DNA from: Fusobacteriota bacterium
GTDB lineage: Bacteria; Bacillota; TC1
NCBI GenBank assembly: GCA_022615965.1
Contig: JAKEGG010000007.1
Span: 154,067-218,066 of the forward strand
DNA: 64,000 nt
Direction: 5' to 3'
Below are positions 10,161 through 20,467 of this stretch, piece by piece. Numbering within the stretch: the stretch's first letter is position 1; every line of letters begins with the position of its first letter. Under the pieces are notes generated by a model, which did no database searches, was not told the DNA's origin, and saw only the letters and a list, made by a program, of their open reading frames with translations. The translations under genes and the position numbers were made by a program.

Positions 10161-11157
10161 TGTTTGTCTCCTCAAAGTATTTTATCAAGTCTTTGTTAAA
10201 ACCACTTTCCACAGCTCTTTTTCCAGCTAAGATAGCGTTTTTCATAGTTCTGGCATCAGAACTTCCATGACTGATCATTGAAATCCCCTTTAAACCAAGT
10301 AGTGGGGCTCCTCCGTATTCACTGTAATCCATCTGACTTTTTATTTTGTCAAATGCACCCTTTGATAACAGACCACCTATTTTATATATAAATTTCTCTT
10401 TGATATTATCCTTTATTTGCTTAACAAATACTGTAGTTATACCTTCCATGAGCTTTAAAACAACATTGCCCACAAAGCCATCACAGACAACAATATCTAC
10501 AATACCCTTAGGTATATCTCTTCCTTCCACATTTCCATAGAAGTTTATTCTGTTATCTTCTTTTAATAGCGGAAATGTTTCTTTGTATAGTATACTACCT
10601 TTCTTATCTTCTGAGCCAATATTCAAAAGTCCTACCGATGGGTTTTGCATTTTCAGATAGCTTTTACCAAAAACCGAAGCCATTACAGCAAATTGATGGA
10701 GGTTATCCTTATCACAATCTGGTGTAGAACCAGCATCTAAAAGAATTTTCACTCCATTTGGTGTAGGATAATAGGTGGCTATAGCAGGTCGATTGATATT
10801 TTTGATTCTACCTAATACAAATATTCCAGCTGTCATCTGGGCTCCAGTGCTGCCAGCAGATATTACTACATCTGCTTTTCCTTCTTTAACTAATCTGGTG
10901 GCCACTATTATAGAGGCATCACGCTTAGCTTTATATGCTGTAGCTGGTTCTTCATCCATTTCAATTATCTGACTGGCATGGTAAATGCTGATATGACTTT
11001 TTTCTTCATCATTATATTTTTTTAACTCTGTAGAAATAAGATTTTCTTCACCAACTAAAATTACCTCTAAATCATTTCCCCCTGCCAGCACAGCTCCTTT
11101 TATCATTTCCTGATAGCCTAAATCGCCACCCATAGCATCAAATGCAATTTTAACCAT
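10144..11157 (-). CDS. plsX: Phosphate acyltransferase PlsX
   Basis: MVKIAFDAMGGDLGYQEM, SAGSTGAQMT and CDGFVGNVVLK motifs. Confidence 0.97.
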   Translation of the reverse strand: MVKIAFDAMGGDLGYQEMIKGAVLAGGNDLEVILVGEENLISTELKKYNDEEKSHISIYHASQIIEMDEEPATAYKAKRDASIIVATRLVKEGKADVVISAGSTGAQMTAGIFVLGRIKNINRPAIATYYPTPNGVKILLDAGSTPDCDKDNLHQFAVMASVFGKSYLKMQNPSVGLLNIGSEDKKGSILYKETFPLLKEDNRINFYGNVEGRDIPKGIVDIVVCDGFVGNVVLKLMEGITTVFVKQIKDNIKEKFIYKIGGLLSKGAFDKIKSQMDYSEYGGAPLLGLKGISMISHGSSDARTMKNAILAGKRAVESGFNKDLIKYFEETNIVNND

Positions 11158-11167
11158 ATTCTTCCCC

Positions 11168-12073
11168 TTATTTTTTCCTTAATAATAGATATTCTGCTAA
11201 TTCTGTAAGATATTTATTGATTTTCTTAAAATCTTTGATTTTTTCTATTCCATCATCTAAAATTTTTTCAGCCATATTTTTTGATTCTTCTAGACCATAA
11301 ACATTGGGATAGGTCAGCTTTTCATTCTTGGTATCACTACCTACTGGTTTACCTAACTCTTCATTAGTTGATGTAAGATCAAGTATATCATCGGTTATTT
11401 GAAAGGCTAAGCCAAAGGCTTTTCCATAGCTTTTTAACTTCTCTTGATCCTCAATAGATAAAACTCCTAATATTCCTCCACTTAACAAAGAAGCTTCTAA
11501 AAGCTTGCTGGTTTTATTTTCATGAATATATTTCAAGATAGCTTTTTTATTTGCTAAGTCATGATTTTTATTTTTTTCATTTACCAGGTCTCCTCCCTGT
11601 CCACCAATCATCCCATCAACACCAATGCTACCCAGAAGGATTCTCACTGCCTTAAACTGGTTTTCCAGGCTTACCTTTTTAAGATCAGCTAACATCAATC
11701 TGATACCATGAGTCAGTAATGCATCACCTATTAATATAGCCAATCCTTCTCCATATTTTATATGACAGGTTGGCTGACCTCTTCTTAAGTTGTCATCATC
11801 CATTACCGGTAAATCATCATGGACCAAGGAATAGGTATGGATAAATTCAATTCCAACAGCAAAATCAATAATATCATCAGGTTCAAGACCAGCTTCTATA
11901 GCTCCTAGAATACAAAAAATAGGTCGTATCCTCTTCCCTCCTGCCATTAATGAATATTTCATACCCTGGCTGATTTCACTATTGCTCATGTCCTGTTCTA
12001 TGATTTTATTTATATTTGTTTCAATTCTTTTATTGACTAAAGCTTCATATTCCTTCATGAATTCTAAAGACAT
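11168..12073 (-). CDS. ispA: Polyprenyl (farnesyl/geranyl) diphosphate synthase
   Basis: GGKRIRP, HDDLPVMDDDNLRRG and QITDDILD motifs. Confidence 0.93.
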   Translation of the reverse strand: MSLEFMKEYEALVNKRIETNINKIIEQDMSNSEISQGMKYSLMAGGKRIRPIFCILGAIEAGLEPDDIIDFAVGIEFIHTYSLVHDDLPVMDDDNLRRGQPTCHIKYGEGLAILIGDALLTHGIRLMLADLKKVSLENQFKAVRILLGSIGVDGMIGGQGGDLVNEKNKNHDLANKKAILKYIHENKTSKLLEASLLSGGILGVLSIEDQEKLKSYGKAFGLAFQITDDILDLTSTNEELGKPVGSDTKNEKLTYPNVYGLEESKNMAEKILDDGIEKIKDFKKINKYLTELAEYLLLRKK

Positions 12074-12286
12074 TTATTCCATCTCCTTGATAAAGAAGTC
12101 ACCATTTTCTTCAATAAGTTGTTTTGTTTTATTTTCTACTTCCTTTAACTTCCCTTGACATGATCTGAATATTTGTATTCCCTTTTCAAATTCTGACAAT
12201 GCTGCTTCCAGCTCCAGATCATTATTCTCCAGGTTCGTTACTATTGTTTCTAATTCCTTCATTAATTGTGAAAAAGTCTTATCCAT
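12074..12286 (-). CDS. xseB: Exodeoxyribonuclease VII small subunit
   Basis: Short ORF FSQLMKELETIVTNLENNDLELEAALSEFEKG; abuts xseA. Confidence 0.93.
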   Translation of the reverse strand: MDKTFSQLMKELETIVTNLENNDLELEAALSEFEKGIQIFRSCQGKLKEVENKTKQLIEENGDFFIKEME

Positions 12287-13482
12287 TATTCAATATCCTT
12301 TCCTGTAACCACACAGCTTAGATCACCTTGATAAAGCTTTATTTTCAATTTATCGTCTACTTTGACTTTCTGTGAACTATTAACAACCTGGTCTTTTTCA
12401 TTATATGCTATGCTGTAGCCTTTCTTTAATATATTCAAAGGGCTGACTAAATTTAGTTTTTCTCCTATGTGATTGTATTTGGTTTGTTCTTTATCAATCT
12501 TATTCAATATATATTTTTTTAAATTCAGAAAACTGTTTTCTAGTGTTTCACTATTAGTTTTGATCCTTATGTGAAAGTTCTTTAATTTATCTGACTTAAG
12601 ATCCAGTTCCTGATAATAGCTTTCAATCCTACCAAGTATTTTATTCTCATTTTTAATTAATAGGTCCTTTAGCCAATTTAATCTATCTCTAATATTGATA
12701 GTAGCAAGCTCTGCAGCATGTGAAGGTGTTGCCCCTCTTATATCAGCAACATAATCGATCAGGGTAGTGTCAGTTTCATGACCTACTGCAGATATTACTG
12801 GTATTGCTGACTTATATACCTCTCTTATTACCATTTCTGAGTTAAATGCCATTAGATCCTCGATGGACCCTCCACCTCTGGCAACAATAATAACATCTAC
12901 CTCTCCATATTTATTAAATGATTCTATTCCTTTACAAATCTCCTTTGGAGCTTCATCACCTTGTACTGTAACAGGATAGATAATGATTTCTACAAAGGGG
13001 TTTCTTTTACCTACAACTTTTTTGATATCATGCAGCACCGCGCCTTTACTCGAAGTAATTACTCCTATTTTTTCTATATTTGCTGGCAGGTCCTTTTTAT
13101 GTATATTATCAAAAATACCCTCTTTTATTAGTTTTGACTTTAGCTCTTCTATTTGGTGATAGATATTACCTATGCCTGCTTCTTCAATTTCTTGGGCATA
13201 AAGTTGATAGGAACCAGTTTTTTCATAAAGAGATATTTTGCCTTTAATAAGTATTTGCTGGCCATTTTTTAGTTTGCTAGCAGTAGCAGTGATCTGACTT
13301 TTAAATAGTGCTACAGATACAGCTGCATTTTCATCCTTTAAAGTGAAGTAGATATGCCCTGACATAGCTATTTTTAAATTTGATACTTCACCTTTTATCC
13401 AAATATTCTGTAATAATATTTCATTTTCCAGGAGATTCTTAACTAGACTATTTAATTCTTTAACTGTGATTTGATGATCCAT
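12286..13482 (-). CDS. xseA: Exodeoxyribonuclease VII large subunit
   Basis: OB-fold N-terminus, VGHETDTTLIDYVADIRGATPSHAAEL motif. Confidence 0.96.
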   Translation of the reverse strand: MDHQITVKELNSLVKNLLENEILLQNIWIKGEVSNLKIAMSGHIYFTLKDENAAVSVALFKSQITATASKLKNGQQILIKGKISLYEKTGSYQLYAQEIEEAGIGNIYHQIEELKSKLIKEGIFDNIHKKDLPANIEKIGVITSSKGAVLHDIKKVVGKRNPFVEIIIYPVTVQGDEAPKEICKGIESFNKYGEVDVIIVARGGGSIEDLMAFNSEMVIREVYKSAIPVISAVGHETDTTLIDYVADIRGATPSHAAELATINIRDRLNWLKDLLIKNENKILGRIESYYQELDLKSDKLKNFHIRIKTNSETLENSFLNLKKYILNKIDKEQTKYNHIGEKLNLVSPLNILKKGYSIAYNEKDQVVNSSQKVKVDDKLKIKLYQGDLSCVVTGKDIE

Positions 13483-13574
13483 AAAACTACCTATCTAAGC
13501 TTTTTTTTAATTAAATATGCTTATAATTATACCAAAATTTCCACTTTAAATATATGGTTAATAGTAGAATAATC

Positions 13575-13606
13575 AAAAAAGGAATCTCACAAGAGATCCC
13601 TTTTTT
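13575..13606 (-). terminator. Rho-independent terminator after fchA
   Basis: AAAAAAGGGATCTC-TTGT-GAGATTCCTTTTTT inverted repeat. Confidence 0.85.
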
Positions 13607-13616
13607 AATTATATCT

Positions 13617-14246
13617 TTACATTCTTTCTTTAACAGCTTCAACAGCTTTAGTTCTTAGTTCCTGAGCTTTTTGTCTTAATCTATCTCTTTTGGCAACTGC
13701 ATTTTTAACATATTCCTGGTCTTTGATTCCTCCAAGATTAATATCTGCACTCAATAAAGCACCTTCCATTGAAGCCTCTGCAATATATGCTCCTACACCA
13801 ACATCACTTATCGCTCCTTTATTGCCATAAGCAGCTAAGTCTACTGCCAGCTCAATAATTTCCACACATGTAGCTGCAATATCCATTGGCACATCAGTAG
13901 CTGTTTTACTCGCTTCCTCCATCGCTGCACTTCTGGCCTGTTTTTCCTCATCAGTTTCTTTTGGCATTTTTATAGCTGCCATAAATTTGCCAAACACCTG
14001 CATATCCGCATATGCAAGTTCTTCTAATCTTGACATGATTGATTTAGATTTTTCCAAAAGAGCATCAACCTGAGACTGATATTCAGCATATTTCTCTTTG
14101 CCACTTGTTAGATTAGCTACCATAGAAACCATTGCATTACCCATACAAGCAACCATTGCAGAAACATTGCCTCCTCCTGGTGTTGGTGAAGATGAAGCTG
14201 CTTCCTCAATAATTTCTCTGTAAGATTTATCAAAATATTTATCCAT
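13617..14246 (-). CDS. fchA: Formiminotransferase-cyclodeaminase family / methenyl-THF cyclohydrolase
   Basis: SSSPTPGGGNVSAM and AALGNAM-like VACMGNAMVSMVANLT motifs. Probable ATG start at 14246 (ORF track GTG at 14255). Confidence 0.9.
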   Translation of the reverse strand: MDKYFDKSYREIIEEAASSSPTPGGGNVSAMVACMGNAMVSMVANLTSGKEKYAEYQSQVDALLEKSKSIMSRLEELAYADMQVFGKFMAAIKMPKETDEEKQARSAAMEEASKTATDVPMDIAATCVEIIELAVDLAAYGNKGAISDVGVGAYIAEASMEGALLSADINLGGIKDQEYVKNAVAKRDRLRQKAQELRTKAVEAVKERM

Positions 14247-14255
14247 CAATATCAC

Positions 14256-15107
14256 CTATAGTCCTCTTTGTATTTTAATGCCTTTAAGCAGATTTTTGAA
14301 AATCAATGCAGTAGTCAACGAACCTACTCCACCTGGTACTGGAGAAATCAAGCTAGCAACTTCCTTAACTCCATCAAAATCAACATCTCCACAGTATCCG
14401 CCTTCAATTTCATTGATACCTGCATCTACAACTACAGCACCTTCTTTAACCATATCCTTAGTAATCATTTTAGGTCTGCCTACAGCAGCAATAACTATAT
14501 CAGCCTGTTTAACGTATGAAGCAAGATCTTCTGTTCTTGAATGACAAATTGTAATTGTAGGATTATGCTGTAACAAAAGGAATACTAAAGGTTTACCCAC
14601 TGTTTCCCCACGACCTACTATAACTGCATGTTTACCTTTGATTTCCACTCCGCTTCTGAGCATTAATTCAATACAGCTTTGTGGAGTAGCTGGAAACAAT
14701 CCTGGTCCATTACTTAAAATATAGCCTCTGTTTTTTGGATGAATGCCATCAACATCTTTTTCTGGAAGTACAGCCTCCATGACCTTATCCTTGTCGATTT
14801 GTTTTGGTAAAGGTAATTCAACCATGATACCATGTACTGAGTCATCAGAATTTAATTTTTCTATTAAATCTAAAAGCACCTTTTCTTCTGTTGAACCTGG
14901 CATGTCATAAAAATCAAAGGCGATTCCAACATTTGCTGCTGCTTTTTGTTTGCTTTGAGCATAATATTTGCTGGCAGGATCGTCACCACACATTATAACT
15001 GCCATTTTAGCTTCAATACCTTGCTCCTTTAACTGAGCAACTTCAGCTTTAACTTCCTCTCTTATTTCTTTAGCAATAACTTTTCCATCAAGTAAACTAG
15101 CGGACAT
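14256..15107 (-). CDS. folD: Methylenetetrahydrofolate dehydrogenase FolD (cyclohydrolase activity uncertain)
   Basis: YYAQSKQKAA, ELPLPKQI, KDVDGIHP, GRGETVGKP and PVPGGVGSLTTA motifs. Confidence 0.96.
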   Translation of the reverse strand: MSASLLDGKVIAKEIREEVKAEVAQLKEQGIEAKMAVIMCGDDPASKYYAQSKQKAAANVGIAFDFYDMPGSTEEKVLLDLIEKLNSDDSVHGIMVELPLPKQIDKDKVMEAVLPEKDVDGIHPKNRGYILSNGPGLFPATPQSCIELMLRSGVEIKGKHAVIVGRGETVGKPLVFLLLQHNPTITICHSRTEDLASYVKQADIVIAAVGRPKMITKDMVKEGAVVVDAGINEIEGGYCGDVDFDGVKEVASLISPVPGGVGSLTTALIFKNLLKGIKIQRGL

Positions 15108-15143
15108 TTTTTTTCCTCCTCATATATATATTATTGATTTAAC

Positions 15144-16535
15144 CTATTTGTTTTCCAGATATTTATTGATAGCTGCAGCTGTTTTCTTTCCAGCACCCAT
15201 AGCCAGAATCACTGTAGCTGCTCCTGTCACTATATCACCTCCGGCAAATACTCCATCAAGTGAAGTAACACCATTATCATCTGCAACGATATTGCCTCTC
15301 TTATTTAGCTCCAAGCCTTTGGTTTTTTCTAATAATAATGGATTTGGTCCTTGACCAATAGCCATAACTACCATATCGATTGGTATATCAAATTCAGAGC
15401 CTGGTATTTCTACTGGTCTTCTTCTACCACCTTCATCTGGAGCACCAAGTTCATACTTGAGACATCTGAGACCTGTTACATGACCTTGTTCATCTCCTAA
15501 TACTTCTATCGGACTAGTTAGAAGCTGTAAGTTGATGCCTTCTTCTTCAGCATGTTCCAATTCCTCATGTCTTGCTGGAACTTCATCCTTAGACCTTCTA
15601 TAAACAATATATACATCTTTAGCTCCTAGTCTTTTAGCTGTTCTGGCAGCATCCATAGCAACATTTCCTGCACCTACGACAGCAACTTTTTCACCGACGA
15701 TCACTGGAGTGTCATATTCAGGATACTTATAGGCCTTCATCAGATTAACTCTTGTTAAAAACTCATTGGCTGAATAAACCTCATTTAGATTTTCCCCTGG
15801 AATGTTCAGAAAATATGGTAAGCCAGCTCCTGTAGCTATAAATACTGCATCAAAACCTTCTTCATTCATAAGTTTGTCTACTGTATTTACCCTGCCGGCA
15901 ACACTATTTAATTCAATTTCAACCCCTAGCTTTTCAATATTTTCTATTTCTTTATCAACAATGCTTTTTGGCAATCTGAACTCTGGAATACCATACATCA
16001 GTACTCCTCCTAAGGTATGTAAAGCTTCAAAAATTTTCACTTTATGTCCTTCTTTTGCTAAATCATAGGCACAAGCCAAACCAGCTGGTCCTCCGCCAAT
16101 CACAGCAACTTTTTTGCCACTATCAGGTTTCTTTTGAAGTTCTTCAACTTTTTTACTTTCCCTGAATTTGTCAGCTACATATCTTTCCAGACGACCTATT
16201 CCTACTGGAGCTCCTTTGGGATTTAAGATGCATGAACCTTCACATTGGCTTTCTTGAGGACATACTCTGCCACAAACAGCTGGTAACAAACTGTATTCTT
16301 TTAATGTATAGTAGGCACCATCAAAATCATTTTCTGTCACCTGATGTATAAATCTAGGTATATCAATATTAACTGGACACCCTTGTCTACAAAGTGGTTT
16401 CTTACAGTTCAAACATCTTTCAGCTTCTTCCTGGGCCATCTGATCATTATAGCCTTCGGCAACTTCAATGAAATCCTTATTTCTGATTTCAGGTTCTCTA
16501 TTTGGCATATCTACACGATTTAAATTTAATCCCAT
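15144..16535 (-). CDS. nfnB: NADPH-dependent glutamate synthase-like / NfnB subunit (electron-bifurcating ferredoxin:NADP oxidoreductase)
   Basis: Cys-rich AERCLNCKKPLCRQGCPVNIDIP, GGGPAGLACAYDLA FAD motif; paired with an NfnA-like gene. Confidence 0.85.
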   Translation of the reverse strand: MGLNLNRVDMPNREPEIRNKDFIEVAEGYNDQMAQEEAERCLNCKKPLCRQGCPVNIDIPRFIHQVTENDFDGAYYTLKEYSLLPAVCGRVCPQESQCEGSCILNPKGAPVGIGRLERYVADKFRESKKVEELQKKPDSGKKVAVIGGGPAGLACAYDLAKEGHKVKIFEALHTLGGVLMYGIPEFRLPKSIVDKEIENIEKLGVEIELNSVAGRVNTVDKLMNEEGFDAVFIATGAGLPYFLNIPGENLNEVYSANEFLTRVNLMKAYKYPEYDTPVIVGEKVAVVGAGNVAMDAARTAKRLGAKDVYIVYRRSKDEVPARHEELEHAEEEGINLQLLTSPIEVLGDEQGHVTGLRCLKYELGAPDEGGRRRPVEIPGSEFDIPIDMVVMAIGQGPNPLLLEKTKGLELNKRGNIVADDNGVTSLDGVFAGGDIVTGAATVILAMGAGKKTAAAINKYLENK

Positions 16536-16536
16536 T

Positions 16537-17364
16537 TTAGAATCCTCCCTTTTCAGCTTTAGCTAAGGCTAACTCTTCCTTAGCCTTATATATATTCATT
16601 CTCCTTAAAGAAAGATCCCAATTGACCTCATGGGCGTCAAATTCCGGACCATCAACACAGGCAAATTTTGTTTTTCCACCTACTTCAAGTCTACAAGCAC
16701 CACACATACCAGTTCCATCTACCATGATAGGATTCATGCTGACAATAGTTGGTACCTGATATTTTTCAGTTAATAATGAAGAAAACTTCATCATGATCAC
16801 AGGACCTATCGCCCAAGCTTTATCTACCTTTTCTCTTTCAAGGATCTCCTTAGCAACATCTGTCACCAAGCCTTTTCTACCATAAGATCCATCATCTGTA
16901 GTTACATAAACTTCATCACTAACTGTTTTCAGCACATCTTCCCAAATCAATAGGTCTTTATTTCTAGCCCCCATTACTGTAATAACTTTGTTGCCAGCTT
17001 TTTTTAGATCCCTGGCTATTGGGAACATCGGAGCAATACCTAAGCCACCACAGATACATAAAACTGTTCCATAATTTTCTATTTCGCTTTCTTTACCTAA
17101 AGGACCAATAAAATCAATAAAGCTATCGCCTTGATTCATATTCATAAGTTTTCTGCTAGTATAGCCTACTGCCTGAGTAACGATCCTTATAGTTCCCTCT
17201 TCTGGAAAATAGTCTGCAATAGTCAAAGGTATTCTTTCGCCAAATTCATCTATTCTTAAAACAATAAATTGACCTGACTCACATGATCTAGCAATATCAG
17301 GTGCATATACATCCATTAAAACTACACTAGGATTCAAGATTTCTTTTTTTACTATCTTATACAT
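16537..17364 (-). CDS. nfnA: NfnA-like FAD/NAD(P)-binding, [2Fe-2S] subunit
   Basis: GGLGIAPMFPIARDLK, GTGMCGACRLEVGGKTKFACVDGPEFDAHEV motifs; immediately upstream of nfnB. Confidence 0.85.
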   Translation of the reverse strand: MYKIVKKEILNPSVVLMDVYAPDIARSCESGQFIVLRIDEFGERIPLTIADYFPEEGTIRIVTQAVGYTSRKLMNMNQGDSFIDFIGPLGKESEIENYGTVLCICGGLGIAPMFPIARDLKKAGNKVITVMGARNKDLLIWEDVLKTVSDEVYVTTDDGSYGRKGLVTDVAKEILEREKVDKAWAIGPVIMMKFSSLLTEKYQVPTIVSMNPIMVDGTGMCGACRLEVGGKTKFACVDGPEFDAHEVNWDLSLRRMNIYKAKEELALAKAEKGGF

Positions 17365-17465
17365 TTTTATATCCTTTCTAGATAAATATTATTACTAAAC
17401 ATTTAAACTACTAAAAAATAGATTAACATTTTTTTTAGTTTTCAAGATTAAATAACTTAACTCAT

Positions 17466-17499
17466 TTAAAAATAAGGACTGTAACTAATGTTGCAGTCC
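17466..17499 (-). terminator. Rho-independent terminator after nusB
   Basis: GGACTGCAAC-ATTA-GTTACAGTCC (one mismatch) followed by TTATTTTT on the minus strand. Confidence 0.75.
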
Positions 17500-17540
17500 C
17501 CTTTACGATTCTCTACTTAATTGTTCAATGATTAGAGTTA

Positions 17541-17945
17541 TTATTCCTCACGTACCTTTTCACCTAATAATTTATTTTTAAAATTATTCAAAACACCATT
17601 GATCAATTTTTTTGCTTCTTCACCACAATATTCTTTAGTTATTTCTACCCATTCATCAATTGTGACCTTGATTGGAATATCCTTAAACTCTAATAATTCT
17701 CTAAAGCTTAAAAGTAAAATACTCCCTTCCAACACACCAAGTCTATCATAAGTCCAGTCTTTTAAAGAAGTATTGATATCATCAATAAGTTTTTCCTTGG
17801 TTTCACCTATTGAAATTAATTCGTTAAGAAAAATATCTTCTTCAATATTTAAATTCAAATCTTTAAAATAGTCATCAGAAAATGTCTCAAGTTCTTTTTG
17901 ATATACTATTTCCATGGCTATGATCCTTAATTTTCTTCTACTCAC
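17541..17945 (-). CDS. nusB: Transcription antitermination factor NusB
   Basis: SRRKLRIIAMEIVYQ..., LLSFRELLEFKDIPIKVTIDEWVEITKEYCGEEAKKLINGVL. Confidence 0.95.
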   Translation of the reverse strand: MSRRKLRIIAMEIVYQKELETFSDDYFKDLNLNIEEDIFLNELISIGETKEKLIDDINTSLKDWTYDRLGVLEGSILLLSFRELLEFKDIPIKVTIDEWVEITKEYCGEEAKKLINGVLNNFKNKLLGEKVREE

Positions 17946-17958
17946 AATTTATCCTAAC

Positions 17959-18456
17959 TTAAGCTTTTTTTGCAGGGTCATTGAAACCTTTGATGGTTAT
18001 CTGAATATTTTCAACTTTTTCTCCTAGAATTCTATCAAAGGCTTCATGAATATTCTTTTCAACCAGATTTGTCACATTCATAATATTACTATCTGGAGCT
18101 AAAATCAATTCTAACTTCAAATTGATTTTATTTTCCTTTGTGTACTTAATAAATATTTTGTTATCCCTTACAGAGTTGATTTTCAACAGTGAGTTTTCTA
18201 CTAATTGCTTGATTGCACCTTCTGAAATCAAGATACTATCTTTATCTTCTTTAATAAAGATATTTCTTTCATGATCTTTCTTTTTTCTGCCTCCAGTCAG
18301 GATAAAGAGTCCTAATAAGGATATGATAAAAATTCCTAAAGTCATAATTTCTCTAGACACACTAATTTCAGCTTTTAATAACCATAGCATGGTTTCTAAA
18401 AATGAAACAACCACCACTATAAACATTATTAATAAAGACAACCCACGTCTGATCAT
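17959..18456 (-). CDS. amaP: Alkaline shock response membrane anchor protein AmaP
   Basis: Two N-terminal TM segments plus an Asp23-like soluble part; between asp23-like gene and nusB. Confidence 0.82.
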   Translation of the reverse strand: MIRRGLSLLIMFIVVVVSFLETMLWLLKAEISVSREIMTLGIFIISLLGLFILTGGRKKKDHERNIFIKEDKDSILISEGAIKQLVENSLLKINSVRDNKIFIKYTKENKINLKLELILAPDSNIMNVTNLVEKNIHEAFDRILGEKVENIQITIKGFNDPAKKA

Positions 18457-18459
18457 GAT

Positions 18460-18840
18460 TTACTCCTTATCTTCTTCTTCTTTCTTTTCTTCAAATACGA
18501 TATCGCTTATAGTGACATCAACACCTTTGACTTTGATTCCAGTCATTGATTCTACTGCTTCTTTAACATTATTCTGAACTTCTTCAGCTAACTTAACTAT
18601 GTTTACTCCATGTTGGATAACTAATGAAAGTTCAATATTTGTACCTTCTTCATCCATATTTACCTTAACACCTTTAGCTAAATTTTTTCTGCCAAACATT
18701 TCAGATATAGAAGAGGTTGAACTACCAATAACCTTTACCACTCCTTCAACTTCCTGAGCAGCTAAATTAGCAATACTTGCTGCAACATTATCAGCAATTT
18801 TAATTTTACCTGTTTCATTGATTTTTTCAATTTCGCTCAT
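18460..18840 (-). CDS. Asp23/Gls24 family envelope stress protein
   Basis: IKIADNVAASIANLAAQEVEGVV, VDVTISDIVFEEKKEEEDKE. Confidence 0.92.
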   Translation of the reverse strand: MSEIEKINETGKIKIADNVAASIANLAAQEVEGVVKVIGSSTSSISEMFGRKNLAKGVKVNMDEEGTNIELSLVIQHGVNIVKLAEEVQNNVKEAVESMTGIKVKGVDVTISDIVFEEKKEEEDKE

Positions 18841-18864
18841 AAATAATTCCTCCTTAAAAATAGT

Positions 18865-19425
18865 TTAATTTCTAGATATATACTCTCCTGTACGAGTATC
18901 GATCACTAATTCATCTCCTTCATTAACAAATAAAGGAACTCTGATTACCGCTCCGGTTTCTACAGTTGCCGCCTTAGTTACATTGGATGCAGTATCACCT
19001 TTGACTCCAGGCTCAGTTTCAATAACCTTTAGAACTACAGAATTAGGTAGATCTATACCAATAGTTTCTTCTTTATAGATCATGACCTGTATAAGCATAT
19101 TTTCCTTTAAAAACTTGATATTATCTTCCCCAAGCTGATCAGCAGATATAGGTATCTGATCATAGGTGTCTGTATTCATAAAGTAATAATCGTTACCTTC
19201 GTTATATAAATATTGCATTTCTCTTTTTTCAATATGGGCTTTTTCTACCTTTTCACCTGATCTGAAAGTTTTTTCAACTATGGCTCCAGATCTGCGATTT
19301 TTCAATTTTGTCCTTACAAAGGCTGCACCCTTACCTGGTTTAACATGTTGGAATTCAACAATGGTATATATTTCATTATCAAACTCTATGGTTAAACCTG
19401 TTTTAAAATCACTTGTAGAAATCAA
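18865..19425 (-). CDS. efp: Elongation factor P
   Basis: [38 protein letters not shown]; tip lysine in PGKGAA. Confidence 0.97.
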   Translation of the reverse strand: MISTSDFKTGLTIEFDNEIYTIVEFQHVKPGKGAAFVRTKLKNRRSGAIVEKTFRSGEKVEKAHIEKREMQYLYNEGNDYYFMNTDTYDQIPISADQLGEDNIKFLKENMLIQVMIYKEETIGIDLPNSVVLKVIETEPGVKGDTASNVTKAATVETGAVIRVPLFVNEGDELVIDTRTGEYISRN

Positions 19426-19438
19426 TTTTTTACCTCCG

Positions 19439-20467
19439 TTATATTACTATTATATCTTTATTTGTCTTAGATAAAAGTTCATAACCATTATTATTAACAA
19501 CAACTAAGTCTTCTATCCTGATACCATATTTATTAGGAAAATATATTCCAGGCTCAATGGTTATTACCATATTAGCCTCTAATTTATCCTGGCTATTGAT
19601 GTTTATAAATGGACCTTCATGTATATCCAGTCCAACACCATGTCCTGTACTATGTAGAATATCAATCTTTTTAGCACTCAGGTTATTTCTGACCATTGCA
19701 TCTATATCTTGACAAGGCACAGCACCTTTGACCATTTCCAAAGCCTTTGCCTGAATATCTTGCAAATAGTAGTAGTCCTCTAAAAAACCAGCATCTGGCT
19801 TGCCAAAATAAACCATTCTGGTCATATCAGAACAATAATCTTTATATTCTACACCAATATCAAAAAGTATTGGCATGTCTCTTTCAAGTTTTTTATCAGA
19901 AGAAAAGCCGTGTGGCATACTGGTTCTTTTACCAAATAGTACAATAAGCTCAAAACTGCTTTTATTACCCCCATACATCCTCAAATAATACTCAAGTCTA
20001 TTCTTTAAAAAAAGCTCTGTTACCCCAAGCTCAATATCTTTAAGAACCTCTTTGAAAATCATATCATTTATTTGAGCACTTTTCCTTATTTTCATCAGCT
20101 CTTTCTGAGATTTTACCATTCTCTTTTTCTCAATAATATTTTCTTCTGAAATAAGCTTGATATTATTTTTTCGAGCTAGTTTTTTTAAGTTCAAAAAGCT
20201 ATTGTAGCTAATAGATCTTTCAAAATAAAGAGCAGTTATTTTATTATCATTTAAATATTTAAACACACTATTTAAATAATTATTATGGCTGTTGATTACT
20301 TTGTTTTTATGTATTTTTTTTGCTTCTTCATAATATCTTGAATCTGTAAAAAAAAGAAAGTCATCATCACAAAGGAGAATATAGCCTTCAAAATTATAAC
20401 CAAGTAAATACTTGATGTTTGTTGATTTGGTTATTAATTTAATGTTTTTTTCATTACATTTATTCAT
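19439..20467 (-). CDS. Xaa-Pro aminopeptidase family (M24)
   Basis: [35 protein letters not shown] and TIEPGIYFP motifs; adjacent to efp. Confidence 0.93.
   Translation of the reverse strand: MNKCNEKNIKLITKSTNIKYLLGYNFEGYILLCDDDFLFFTDSRYYEEAKKIHKNKVINSHNNYLNSVFKYLNDNKITALYFERSISYNSFLNLKKLARKNNIKLISEENIIEKKRMVKSQKELMKIRKSAQINDMIFKEVLKDIELGVTELFLKNRLEYYLRMYGGNKSSFELIVLFGKRTSMPHGFSSDKKLERDMPILFDIGVEYKDYCSDMTRMVYFGKPDAGFLEDYYYLQDIQAKALEMVKGAVPCQDIDAMVRNNLSAKKIDILHSTGHGVGLDIHEGPFININSQDKLEANMVITIEPGIYFPNKYGIRIEDLVVVNNNGYELLSKTNKDIIVI

Noticed and set aside
9462-10175. 32-nt overlap of rnc and plsX ORFs as an unusual overlap
   Set aside because: Mostly an ORF-start artefact: a TTG at 10160 with GAGGAG upstream shortens the overlap to 17 nt.
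14268-14544. Two overlapping plus-strand ORFs antisense to folD
   Set aside because: Shadow ORFs of a well-supported gene.
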